From Asparagopsis taxiformis (Eukaryota; Rhodophyta; Florideophyceae; Bonnemaisoniales; Bonnemaisoniaceae): 64,000 nt of DNA. Below are positions 54,101 to 64,000 of this stretch, piece after piece. Each line of letters opens with the position of its first letter. Within the stretch, counting starts at the first letter, position 1. The stretch lies in the NCBI GenBank assembly GCA_030407315.1, contig JALQPE010001985.1:1-64000 (forward strand), given 5' to 3'. A program made the position numbers and the translations under genes. The notes beneath the pieces were generated by a model, which saw nothing but the letters and a program-made list of their open reading frames with translations, ran no database searches and had not been told where the DNA came from.

Positions 54101-55269
54101 TCGACGGCACAGAAAAATACCCAGACCATGTCGCCAAACTAACCGGGAACATGTACGGCTGCAAACAAGCGTGCAAGATTTTTACAGACGGCCTCGCTTC
54201 ATTCCTCACCAAAATGAAATTCACACGCCTCACATCAGACCCTTGTTCCTTTCTCCTCCACGACGAAACACAAACAAAACTCTTTGTCTTACTCACCATC
54301 ACTGTTGATGACTTCTTAGTTGTCACAAACCACCCTCCCCTCTCTGACAAAGTCAAAACCAAACTCTCTCGCAAATACAAACTGAAGGATCTCGGCCAAG
54401 TACAGCACATACTCGGCTGGAAAGTCTCCCACTCTAATGACGGAATTAAGATATCCCAACCAAGCTACATCCACGATCTACTCGAAAAATACCGCCTTAC
54501 GGAAGCCAAGACGTCATCATCACCCATAGCATCTGAATTAATTACCCCAAACTCCACGTCCGCCAAGCCGCTTGACGAATCAACTCATGATTACAAAGGC
54601 TTGATCGGGTCACTGCGATACCTCGCTGATTCGACAAGACCAGACATATCCTTCATTGTCGGATTCCTGAGCCGCTCAGCTCATCAGCCAACCACCCATG
54701 ACTGGAAATCTGCACTACGCGTCCTGCGTTTCTTGAAAGGAACCATGACAACAGGAATCACTTACTCACGAAAACTCTCATCCACACTCACCGCGTACTC
54801 CGACTCTGACCATGCGGCATGTCCAAAAACTCGCCGCTCAACCTCGGGTTCAATTATCTTCTACAACGGTGCTCCCATCTCGTGGCAATCGAAACGCCAA
54901 CGCACCGTATCACCATCCACTTTTGCAGCAGAATACATTGCCTCGTTTCACACAACCGAACTGCTCCGCACCGTCTCCAACTTCTTTACAGAACTCCAAC
55001 ACCACGACGGCCAACCAATCCCACTCTTCATCGATAATGCTGCCGCCATCACAACCGCCAAAGCTAAATTTCCGACCCCCAAATCACGCCACATTGACGT
55101 AAAATACCACTGGGTCAAAGAACAAGTGCGCAACAACTTCATTATCCCAACACACATCTCATCCTCGATGAATCCCGCAGATCTCCTAACAAAAGCCCTC
55201 AAACCGGCTCAATACACGTCAAAACTACCTCTTCTCCGACTAACAGCGTCCACGGCGCGCGGCGACTGA
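51154..55269 (+). pseudogene. Gag-Pol of Copia C with about four frameshifts
   Basis: Gag starts at 51154 (MSTTPIPNSSQPVLP); the frame open from 50815 merely runs in from the LTR. Gag is in frame 1 to 51696, frame 0 from 51693, then frame 1 for the knuckle (LWCSYHGSPTHSTKTAEHA, about 51957). Frame 0 then covers protease (FLLDSGANPS), pre-integrase, and integrase (HTDICGP, TSDNAKEF, NSLAERIN) to 53744. From about 53690, frame 1 again gives RT (WDLESAFLHE, TVDDFLV) and RNase H (YSDSDHAAC, ADLLTKAL) to 55269. Protein similarity to Copia B continues across each break, so these are indels rather than missing domains. Confidence 0.9.
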
Positions 55270-55313
55270 GGAATAACTTTGTAACTCTACGCACCGTGTC
55301 CACTCCTAGTCTC

Positions 55314-55423
55314 TGAGGAATAACTTATACACTCTATATCTATACACTGTACAATTAGTATTTAACCGTCGGCCGCCAATGACGGCGATCAATAAACAGA
55401 CACATGAGACCATTATCTCCACA
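55314..55423 (+). repeat. 3' LTR of Copia C
   Basis: Identical to the 5' LTR by eye. The first 11 bases, TGAGGAATAAC, also occur 47 bp upstream, where they contain the pol stop codon. Confidence 0.93.
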
Positions 55424-55428
55424 GTCCA

Positions 55429-55777
55429 ACGCTGATAGATGTGGTAGGATGTGGAGACCCCCAGAGCTTCGTATCGTACTGTGCCCCAATCACAATGCTT
55501 GGTGCCCGGAAACACTTGGACCAATAGACCAACTGCATCCGTTTCGTCCCCCAAATTAGCGTCTTCTGATTGGCGGCCAGCCAAATGGGTCAAAAATATG
55601 CCAACGGCCATGTATTGAAAACACGCTGGAATCGAGGGTCACCTTCGCCACAAGAAACGTGTGAAACGAATAGACCTTTGAATTAAAAAAAATTAAATCC
55701 CCAGTATTTGTACTTGTTGTGATTGGATCCCTCAACTCAGGCACGTGGTGCCACATGATTGGCTATTACCTAGTTCA
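55429..55777. other. Intergenic between Copia C and Copia D
   Basis: Nothing recognised. Confidence 0.4.
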
Positions 55778-55782
55778 GGATA

Positions 55783-55944
55783 TGTCAGGATGCTAACTCA
55801 TGCCACGAAATAATTGCAACCAACAGTGTCGGCAAAAGACGACACGCAACAAATAATTTACAAGAACCAAACTTACCCAACAGTATAAATAGTGTACAGC
55901 AAACATCAAAGTAAAAGAGGCAAGAGATCCTCATCGCTTCAACA
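55783..55944 (+). repeat. 5' LTR of Copia D (162 bp)
   Basis: TGTCAGGATGCTAACTC to CGCTTCAACA, with a TATA box (CAGTATAAATAG, about 55881). Confidence 0.92.
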
Positions 55945-56017
55945 GGTTATCGGCCCTCATATGCTTCACTGCGCTCTGCAAAACAAACATCAACTCACAT
56001 ACCGCAAAACTCACAAA

Positions 56018-59000
56018 ATGTCCTCCCTACCAACTTTGGAACTTGATAATGCATCGTTCTAGAACCGCACGCTCATCACAACAGCTCATGACATGCAACT
56101 CGAGCATCTCCTCGACGCAGCAACTACCGCACCCAACGAACCTGCCGCTTTCGCGGAACAAAAACGAAAACAAGAACGCTTAACTCTCCTCATCTTGTCC
56201 AGTCTACCGAAAAACATTTCATCCCGCCTCACTCAAGACAACCTCCAGCTCCCACCCTACCTCATGACGAATCACATCTTGAACACAGTGCAAGAACTAA
56301 CAGCGATTGACCACAGCTTACTGGAACAAACTGCACGAAACATCTCACTGGAATCTACAGAAGACATCGAGGAATACATATCCAAACATGAACAAATGCG
56401 AATCAAAATGCAAAATGCAAACTTCCCTGGAATCGAAAATGAAATCCTAACAGTCCAATTAATGATCCAAGGAATTCAACATATAGACGCTCTTCAAACG
56501 ACACATGAAATAATGATTCAAACGCCGCCACAAACCATCAGTGAATTCTCAACCAGACTTCACAGAGCAGCCAACTACATACAGTCTACAACAAAAACTA
56601 CACCAACACGTTCAACCTACCACCATACCGAATCCAGTACCCCTCACGCCGGAACACGTCAAACCGCAGACATCCATATAATAATTGGAACCCAAAAATT
56701 CAACGCAGCCCGAACCGCAGCCATAATCCTCAGACAAAATGGTGCTCCTATCATCATTCAAACACTCACAACAATCAAGAATGCAGAGTCCAAAACAATA
56801 ATAGGCACCAAATGAACGAAATAACGTACCCGGATAACAACTATAGAGATCCATATACTACATTGTATGACAACAACAATTTGCACAACTCCACTGACCA
56901 GACTGCAGAAGAACGTAAGTACTTTATCCTCGACTCTGGTGCTGACCCTTCTCATCTTAACACGCCACACCATGGAACTCGACCATTATCCGCACCAAGA
57001 TTCACTACTACAGCCGCTAACCACCGCCATATCATCACCCACCGTGGCAACACACAGATTCCCACACCGACGATAAAACTCAACATTAGCGACGCTGTCG
57101 TATCACCAGACATCGTCCACAACCTTATCTCTGTGCACACCGTAGCTAGTACCCATGGACCCGTCACATTCACAACGGATGCAGCTTACATCGGCACGAC
57201 CAACCAGCCCACAACTCACAAAATAGCTTCATACAAGAATGGGCTTTACATTGTCGACAATAAACACGCCGGTCATAACCCGTACCAGTTCCAATGCAAC
57301 AACACTCAATCTACGTTGCAAAATATGTCGAACAGCAAATCTACACAAACAACCAAAACCCGCAGAACAAGACAACCACCAGCTGCCGACGCACCATCGC
57401 AAAACACCCGATCGAAACAAAAAACCGTACCATGGACTCGACCCTGGAGAACAAGCAACAAAAATCAGAAACCAGGAAATCGATCACCAAACAATACAAC
57501 ACGAAAACAATCTATCAAAGCACCCACTAACACTAATCACCACTCTGAAACAAGCCAAAATCCAACCAAAACCCGCACCACAACTCCAACGAAACCAGTC
57601 TCCAACCCCGCGCACCAATCGTCAGATATGCGCCCATTACCCGCACTATTCAGACGCAACACGGCAAAGCAGACAAATAAAATACCGCAGATACAAGCCA
57701 CCACCAATATCAAATCCAACAAAAGACACCAGCTCACTATCCCAGAAAACCCCATCTACCCTTCTGCGCAGCACAATCTGCACCTCCAATTTGGTCTTGC
57801 CAACCCGAGAACAATCCGTCGCATGTGCAAGACAAAATCATTTCCTGCCCTAGAACCATATGACGCACTACCGGCCAGTCACATGACATGTAGCTCATGT
57901 GCAACCGGAAAACTGAAAGCAGCAACCCACAAACCCACAATCCATCGCCACCCAATTGGACACCACATCTCCTCCGATATATGCGGTCCAATATCGCCCA
58001 CATCCAAACAAGGAAACCGGTACTTCACAACCTTTATTGACACTAACACACGGTACATAACAGTCTACTGCACTCCCGACCGCACCACGATACCGCAAAT
58101 TGTAGCGCACCACATGGAATATGTCCATACAATCCTCGGCCAATATCCACGTTTCCTTAGGTCAGACAATGCCAAGGAATATACTTCCCGTGCAACAATT
58201 GAACAGCTCAAAAGCAGAGGTATTCAGCACATCACCACCGCCCCATATCACCCACAACAAAATAGCATTGCGGAACACATTAACCAAACACTCATGGATA
58301 TGGTACGTGCCACACTCCATCACAGTGGACTTGACGCCTCCCACTGGCAAGACGCACTTCTAGAAGCTGTTTTCAAAAAGAACATCACACTCCATTCATC
58401 CACCAATGCCATTCCACACACCCAATGGTATAACACTCCTGCAAAAGTCAAAAAGCTATTCGCATTCGCACAACTTGGATACGCACCGCGATTCGCTCCG
58501 AAAACAAAACTTGAACCTCGGGGAACATTATACCGCTATATGCATGGCATAGACCAAGACACCATCATGGTCCAGAACACTCTTACTCAACAATATACAA
58601 AAATACCAACAATCGACTTTCATCCTTACACCACCTGCTCTGACCCTACAGCGACAACGAACATGGTATTCCAGGCCCGAACCAAGCAACGATTCACACC
58701 TCCACCACCCCACACTATAATGGAAACCACACCAGCACCGAAAAACCACCGGCAAGCTAGAAAATACCCCGACGCACACTTATGGGCAAAGGCACATGAT
58801 ACGGAACTCCACAAACTAGACCATATGAAAGCCATCCACTGGCTTGAACCGGAAAAATTCCCAACAATACCAAACCACTCCCACTCACCATGACTTACCG
58901 CTATAAACGCAATCCAGACGGTACAATCGAGGAACGCAAAGCACGGTGCGCCGTTCGCGGAGACCTTATGATTCCCACACCCATTACAACCCATCTGAGA

Positions 59001-60380
59001 CTGCCATTTTTGCAGCTGATAAAACTACAATTCGCATGCTCATAGCACATGCAACTGCCAACAACCTGGCTACCGAACACCTTGATATATCATCCGCATT
59101 CTTACACGAACAATTTGACCATACCCAACCGGTTTATATCAAACAATGCCCACTCTTCGACGGCTCATACATCCACCCTGAATCAGTTGGGCAATTACAA
59201 GGCAATCTATACGGTACCAGACAAGCAGGAAAGATATTCTGTGATGGAACACGTCACTTTCTGGAATCTCATGGATACAGCCAAGCGAAATCAGACCCCT
59301 GTCTATACTACAAATCAACACCTCATCAGCACATTATAATGGCCATCACTATAGATGACTTCTTCGTGTGCGCTTCTAATACTCAACTCATCACCTCACT
59401 TTATACCACGCTCGCAACCAAGTACAAAATCAAACGACTTGGACGCCCTACCAAATACCTCAATTGGCACTTATCATATGATGAATCCGGCACTCACCTA
59501 TCCCAACCCTACATCGTCAAATCCGTGATCACCAAAACGAAAATGGAAACCGCTCAACACTCTACACTCTGATGGCATTGACCTATCACCACCATCCAAC
59601 TCCGAACAGATCGACAACACAATTGCCTCCACTTACCGCGAAGTATTAGGTGAGCTCCGATACCTCACAGATTCCACACGCCCCGATATACAGTTTTACA
59701 CTAATTTCCTAGCACGTGCCAACCAAAAACCAACCACTCGTCACTGGAAGCTTCTTGAAAGGCTTATAAGATTCCTCAAAGCCACACCCAATCATGGAAT
59801 ATCATATTCGAACAAGCCAACAAAAGAAGCACTAATAACATACACAGATGCCGACTTTGCAAACGCCAAAGAAACTCGCAAATCAATTTCTGGCTCTGTC
59901 CACACACTCCACGCTGCACCAATATACTGGACATCCCAACGCCAATCGTTAGTTGCAGTTAGCACTTGCGAAGCAGAAACAATTGCAGCCAGCGAAGCAA
60001 CCAGACAAACAAACTGGTTAGGTGACATGCTAAAAGAGCTTGGTATCCTTCCTCCAAACAAACGTATATTAACCTACACGGACTCTCAAGCTACCCTCCA
60101 AATATCAACAACCATTGGCCCAACCAAAAGACGCAAGTTCATTGACATTCGCCACCGTCATGTCCTAGACAACATCAAAACACAGCGAATCGACCTTCAA
60201 TATCTCCCATCGGAAGATATGTTAGCCGACATCTTCACTAAGCCTCTCACGAAACGTCCCTTTGACAAACTGACTGCTCTACTACGAATCATGCCAGCAC
60301 CAACCCAACCAAAACAAATTGCACTGAGTGCAAGCGAGTCTCGCCGACCCTTGGCGACAGGGGGGCTGTCAGGATGCTAA
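56018..60380 (+). pseudogene. Gag-Pol of Copia D with one nonsense codon and several frameshifts
   Basis: ATG 56018 (MSSLPTLELD) meets an in-frame TAG near 56060, at a position where the relatives have Trp. Gag then runs to 56815. The knuckle (KWCSYHHSNTHNNQEC) and the rest up to 58893 are in the next frame: protease FILDSGADPS, pre-integrase, integrase SSDICGP / RSDNAKEY / NSIAEHIN. RT is split among frames at about 58,885, 58,970 and 59,565 (HLDISSAFLHE, ITIDDFFV). RNase H (YTDADFANAKETRKSISG, ADIFTKPL) runs to 60380. The integrase His in AEHIN replaces the usual Arg. Clearly inactive. Confidence 0.88.
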
Positions 60381-61043
60381 CTCATCAAAGTCGCCAAGCG
60401 CCAGCTCGCCAGAGAGCCAGGATGCTAACTCATGCCACGAAATAATTGCAACCAACAGTGTCGGCAAAAGACGACACGCAACAAATAATTTACAAGAACC
60501 AAACTTACCCAACAGTATAAATAGTGTACAGCAAACATCAAAGTAAAAGAGGCAAGAGATCCTCATCGCTTCAACAGGATACGCCAGTCAGACAAGCAGC
60601 CCAGCTTCCCATGAGTCACCCGGGTAGGACCCTGCCTGTCGGAAGCACTGCCTTTCTGCGGGAGGTCACTATCGGACGGCAGTCCATGCCCTTGGTTGTT
60701 ACCCGATAGCAACGTATGGTAAACAGACTTGGTCAGTTTTTACACTCTGAATAGAATGTAAGCAAGCAGTAGCGTAGTCAGCGAGCAAGGTGGAACGAGC
60801 GAGCGGTGGGTGAGTGGGGCGCGTGTGTGGGACATGCAAAGGGAAAAAGGAGCGTGGAACTGCGACAGAAAGAAGTGGAGAGCTTGGAAATTTTTCGAGA
60901 ATTGAAGAGTAACAGCAACGCAGCCTCTGGGTTGAACTTTGTTGTTTGCTCTATAACTCCATAATATCTTACCATGGAAAGTAGAGCGGTAAAGGGGATG
61001 GCTGGTAGATATAGTAACTTATACAGGCGAGCAACTCACCGAC
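60075..61043. repeat. Left arm of a large inverted duplication
   Basis: Every position x matches the complement of position 124075 - x in 63032-64000, with no indel seen. The arm holds the end of Copia D RNase H, its 3' LTR, the target duplication and about 460 bp of flank. The match stops at GACG/GTTG near 61043. The outer end is not reached because the window ends. Confidence 0.93.
60367..60576 (+). repeat. 3' LTR of Copia D (210 bp, with 48-bp insertion)
   Basis: Starts TGTCAGGATGCTAACTCAT, then 32 new bases, then CAGGATGCTAACTCAT again and the rest as in the 5' LTR. The 48 extra bases are bounded by a 16-bp direct repeat. Confidence 0.9.
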
Positions 61044-61530
61044 GGCGGGCTATCCAGGACGGCGGGTCCCGCGAGTTAAAGTAGATAGCTACGACGCAGA
61101 CCTTAAAGACAGGTCCCTTGATCCGAATCGGTCGTGAGATATCGGCACTGCCCTCATTCGCAAGGGGTTTGGTCGAGAAGGTTGAAGTCATTCACCGGTA
61201 TACTACATTCCATTGGAAGAGTGAACGACCAAAGCGCATAATCCATTGCTCAGGGTTCACATTGAGCCCGGAGAAGTGTGAACTGAGCATAGATGTCGAC
61301 TGACTCGTAGACTTAGTCTTTAGAAAATATTATGTACAGTCTGGACAAATATTATTTCCGACATGTCTCCATTATCGAATTCCTTTTACGCGCTGGTGAC
61401 GTAAATAATCATTCGCCTTCAATCAGAGCGAGAACCTTTTGAAATCACGTCGACTAGTGGCTTGGAATCATTAAAAAGAATAGCAGAGACGTTTCGGCCA
61501 GAAAGTAGCTGTTTGAACTCTTCGGAACGC
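61044..61530. other. Spacer of the inverted duplication, nothing recognised
   Basis: No gene or repeat identified before the Copia E LTR. Confidence 0.4.
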
Positions 61531-62315
61531 TGTCGGATGATCATACCACTAGTACACCTTCACGCATTACAGTACACATTTTGAACAGTATTTTAAGCTC
61601 GACGACGACGCCATTCACATGAAATAATAGATATCGATCACATTCATCCTCATAATCAATAGATTATGAGCCCAGACGCTGACTAGCCGAACAACTCTTT
61701 CTCCCCACCCACCTTTTGAACGCAGCGACACCTCACCGACACCATACCGAAACCAACCAACCCCACCGCACACGAAATTCGTCGCCAACGATATTCTCCG
61801 CAATGACAACGACAGTTCGAACTCCAATCTCTTTCCTCTTACCTATCATGTCAACACCTTATCGAACCCCCAAATTCCCCTCTTCCCACACCAATCTCCA
61901 TGTCTCACCCTACCAACCAATCAACAACAAAACAAATCACCGATTCCCATGTTCCTCTCCTTACCAGAACTAACCTCATACAATGGTGCCACACCATCGA
62001 CAACCACGCCACACTACACGATCTAATCAATTTTGTGACAGGTCCCATACCTACCACTCCCACAGAACCACTGGAAAGACAAGATCAAAAGAGAAAAATG
62101 GCACTAGTCAGTCTCTTGGTCTTACCAAACATATCACAAGACATCATCTCCACTTTGAGGTCCACCACACTCAACAGTCCCACCCCCACCATATACATCC
62201 ATGTCAAGGACAAATTATTCACAGAAGCACCAAAACAATCAGAAGCCAGCCTACGAAGGAGAGCGGACCAACTTAAGTACAACGCCGCGGACAGCATACA
62301 AACATATATAGACCG
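61531..62315 (+). mobile_element. Copia E fragment (Copia B family): LTR, leader and 5' gag
   Basis: LTR-like 61531-61661 starts TGTCGGATGATCATACC, diverged from Copia B. A mutated primer site GATTATGAGCCCAGACGC follows, then gag from 61900. Similarity to Copia B ends abruptly at ATAGACCG (about 62315), where a Gypsy fragment begins. It is an older relative, cut off in gag. Confidence 0.88.
61900..62315 (+). pseudogene. Truncated gag of Copia E
   Basis: MSHPTNQSTTKQITDSHV to QTYIDR closely follows the first ~138 residues of Copia B gag with substitutions. The frame then runs 16 codons into unrelated DNA and stops at 62364. Confidence 0.88.
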
Positions 62316-62540
62316 CAGCTGTCTTGACAATAATGGATCTTTCACCGGGCGAGATGCAACATAGAATGTAGTGTTGCTTAGTGGAAGCGAACTACCATGT
62401 CTTATAAGCAGTTCTACTCCAGGCGTAACTTGCTTATCACATTCCACAAAGATTTTGTTGCCTCCAGAGTCTTGCTCTACTGCCAAACTATACCGAAGAA
62501 GTTTGGGAAACGTGCTTACTTTGATATCTGCACCTGTCAA
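62316..62540 (-). mobile_element. Gypsy pol fragment (protease region), inverted relative to Copia E
   Basis: The minus strand encodes RYSLAVEQD, KIFVECDKQVT, ELLIRHGSSL and SRPVKDPLLSRQL. These match the segment just after the protease active site of Gypsy 1 (YDLAVEQD, RIYVECDRQAT, ELLIRHGTSL, TRPVKDQLLSRQL). It is a ~225-bp relic joined to Copia E without an obvious duplication. Confidence 0.85.
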
Positions 62541-63031
62541 AAATCACACAAAGTCTGAGGTACAACCTTAGCACTAATTGAAGGTTAGGTGTACAAGTAT
62601 TGCTCTCCGTTACAATCTCGGTGAGTAAACGCTGTGGAGTAGTCGTCCTGTAGCAATATTAGTGTGAGCAACACGTTGAGGTCCAAAGGTCTGGCTGGCG
62701 CGGTGTTGATCAGACTTGTTCTCTTCTCCTTCGAAACGCTGATGCATCCGTATGCGTATGATAGTACGCTGCGTGGTTCTTAACGCCGCGAAGGTCTCGA
62801 GCTAGTAATCAGCGACTACTTTCGTCTCCGGAGATCAGCAAATGCTGGACTAACAAGTAAATGCTAGAATGGTTGTTGAACTTGGGTCTTGGTAATTTCT
62901 TAATCGTTGTTGTTTCGTCTCAGAGACGCAACGCAAACAGATAGCTTTATTAGTAACATAGAAGCGGCGGCGGCCGCCGGTAGTGAATATACAGCTAATC
63001 AGTTTGATTAGTTATCGTGGGGTGTACAGTT
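62541..63031. other. Spacer of the inverted duplication, nothing recognised
   Basis: No gene or repeat identified. It contains a short GGCGGCGGCGGCC run near 62965. Confidence 0.4.
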
Positions 63032-64000
63032 GTCGGTGAGTTGCTCGCCTGTATAAGTTACTATATCTACCAGCCATCCCCTTTACCGCTCTACTTTCCA
63101 TGGTAAGATATTATGGAGTTATAGAGCAAACAACAAAGTTCAACCCAGAGGCTGCGTTGCTGTTACTCTTCAATTCTCGAAAAATTTCCAAGCTCTCCAC
63201 TTCTTTCTGTCGCAGTTCCACGCTCCTTTTTCCCTTTGCATGTCCCACACACGCGCCCCACTCACCCACCGCTCGCTCGTTCCACCTTGCTCGCTGACTA
63301 CGCTACTGCTTGCTTACATTCTATTCAGAGTGTAAAAACTGACCAAGTCTGTTTACCATACGTTGCTATCGGGTAACAACCAAGGGCATGGACTGCCGTC
63401 CGATAGTGACCTCCCGCAGAAAGGCAGTGCTTCCGACAGGCAGGGTCCTACCCGGGTGACTCATGGGAAGCTGGGCTGCTTGTCTGACTGGCGTATCCTG
63501 TTGAAGCGATGAGGATCTCTTGCCTCTTTTACTTTGATGTTTGCTGTACACTATTTATACTGTTGGGTAAGTTTGGTTCTTGTAAATTATTTGTTGCGTG
63601 TCGTCTTTTGCCGACACTGTTGGTTGCAATTATTTCGTGGCATGAGTTAGCATCCTGGCTCTCTGGCGAGCTGGCGCTTGGCGACTTTGATGAGTTAGCA
63701 TCCTGACAGCCCCCCTGTCGCCAAGGGTCGGCGAGACTCGCTTGCACTCAGTGCAATTTGTTTTGGTTGGGTTGGTGCTGGCATGATTCGTAGTAGAGCA
63801 GTCAGTTTGTCAAAGGGACGTTTCGTGAGAGGCTTAGTGAAGATGTCGGCTAACATATCTTCCGATGGGAGATATTGAAGGTCGATTCGCTGTGTTTTGA
63901 TGTTGTCTAGGACATGACGGTGGCGAATGTCAATGAACTTGCGTCTTTTGGTTGGGCCAATGGTTGTTGATATTTGGAGGGTAGCTTGAGAGTCCGTGTA
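63032..64000. repeat. Right arm of the large inverted duplication
   Basis: Reverse complement of 60075-61043. It shares even the 48-bp LTR insertion and the flanking 460 bp, so it was copied after Copia D inserted. It continues beyond the window. Confidence 0.93.
63499..64000 (-). mobile_element. Second, inverted copy of the Copia D 3' end (LTR 63499-63708 and RNase H C-terminus)
   Basis: Minus-strand LTR 63708-63499 and, from 63709 to the window edge, the RNase H tail including ADIFTKPL, identical to Copia D. Part of the inverted duplication rather than an independent insertion. Confidence 0.9.

Larger units (their letters stand above)
50811..55428 (+). mobile_element. Copia retrotransposon C with GTCCA target-site duplication, frames broken
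   Basis: Two identical 110-bp LTRs (50816-50925 and 55314-55423) lie in a GTCCA duplication (50811-50815 and 55424-55428). The primer-binding site GGTTATCGGCCCAGACGC follows the 5' LTR. The interior encodes a full Copia set but with several frameshifts. In the leader, the motif GCGGCGACGCATNCTCCCGCCC is present twice (about 51035 and 51093). Confidence 0.94.
55778..60581 (+). mobile_element. Copia retrotransposon D with GGATA target-site duplication, degenerate
   Basis: LTRs 55783-55944 (162 bp) and 60367-60576 (210 bp) lie in a GGATA duplication (55778-55782 and 60577-60581). The primer-binding site is GGTTATCGGCCC, and the polypurine tract AGGGGGGC precedes the 3' LTR. The 3' LTR has 48 extra bases. 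Coding regions are broken. Its end is repeated inverted at 63.5-64.0 kb. Confidence 0.93.

Noticed and set aside
60582..61043. Possible structured RNA gene in the flank copied by the inverted duplication
   Set aside because: No tRNA or rRNA signature could be recognised; conservation between the arms is explained by the duplication itself.

Overview
This is a eukaryotic nuclear window. It has long intronless reading frames, LTR retrotransposons making up about 45% of the sequence, a family of secreted cysteine-rich proteins, several minisatellites, and decaying single-copy genes. The compact intron-poor genes, the short-LTR Copia and chromodomain Gypsy elements and the LPMO-like gene remnant fit a florideophyte red alga such as Chondrus. 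That assignment is inference; no marker gene in the window proves it.

Layout. 1-1.4 kb holds a ~172-bp satellite and a tandem array of perfect 37-bp palindromes. 1.65-6.1 kb holds three broken genes: a secreted LPMO-like protein, a Sel1-repeat protein and a single-stranded DNA-binding (OB-fold) protein. The latter two are interrupted by short fold-back insertions (an inverted copy of the adjacent coding sequence), and removing each insertion restores the frame. 6.9-13.2 kb is repeat-rich and gene-poor: a palindrome cluster, a dispersed hairpin repeat, an array resembling alternating 27-nt and 12-nt micro-exons, and 30-bp and 43-bp minisatellites.

13.2-18.7 kb is a Gypsy element on the + strand. 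From 19 to 49 kb, six paralogous genes for secreted Cys-rich, Pro/Ser/Thr-rich proteins (called SCR1-6 here) all lie on the - strand. They are separated by a structurally intact Gypsy chromovirus (21.1-26.7 kb, - strand), a 3'-truncated Copia (30.1-34.1 kb, - strand) and an intact Copia (42.0-47.3 kb, + strand).

50.8-60.6 kb holds two more Copia elements that keep their target-site duplications but have broken frames. 60.1-64.0 kb is a large inverted duplication (arms of at least 969 bp) of the end of the last Copia and its flank. Its spacer contains a Copia gag fragment fused to an oppositely oriented Gypsy protease fragment.

The Copia primer-binding sites match the anticodon arm of initiator tRNA-Met, which indicates half-tRNA priming as in Drosophila copia. 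SCR proteins carry a signal peptide, a duplicated six-cysteine module (C-x3-C-x10-C-x7-11-C-x4-C-x9-13-C), low-complexity linkers likely to be O-glycosylated, and a distinct C-terminal Cys domain. They are probably cell-wall or extracellular proteins of unknown function.

The most unusual signals are the frame-breaking fold-back insertions, the micro-exon-like array at 10.8-12.1 kb, the duplicated cysteine module, and near-identity of SCR5 and SCR6 confined to the coding sequence.
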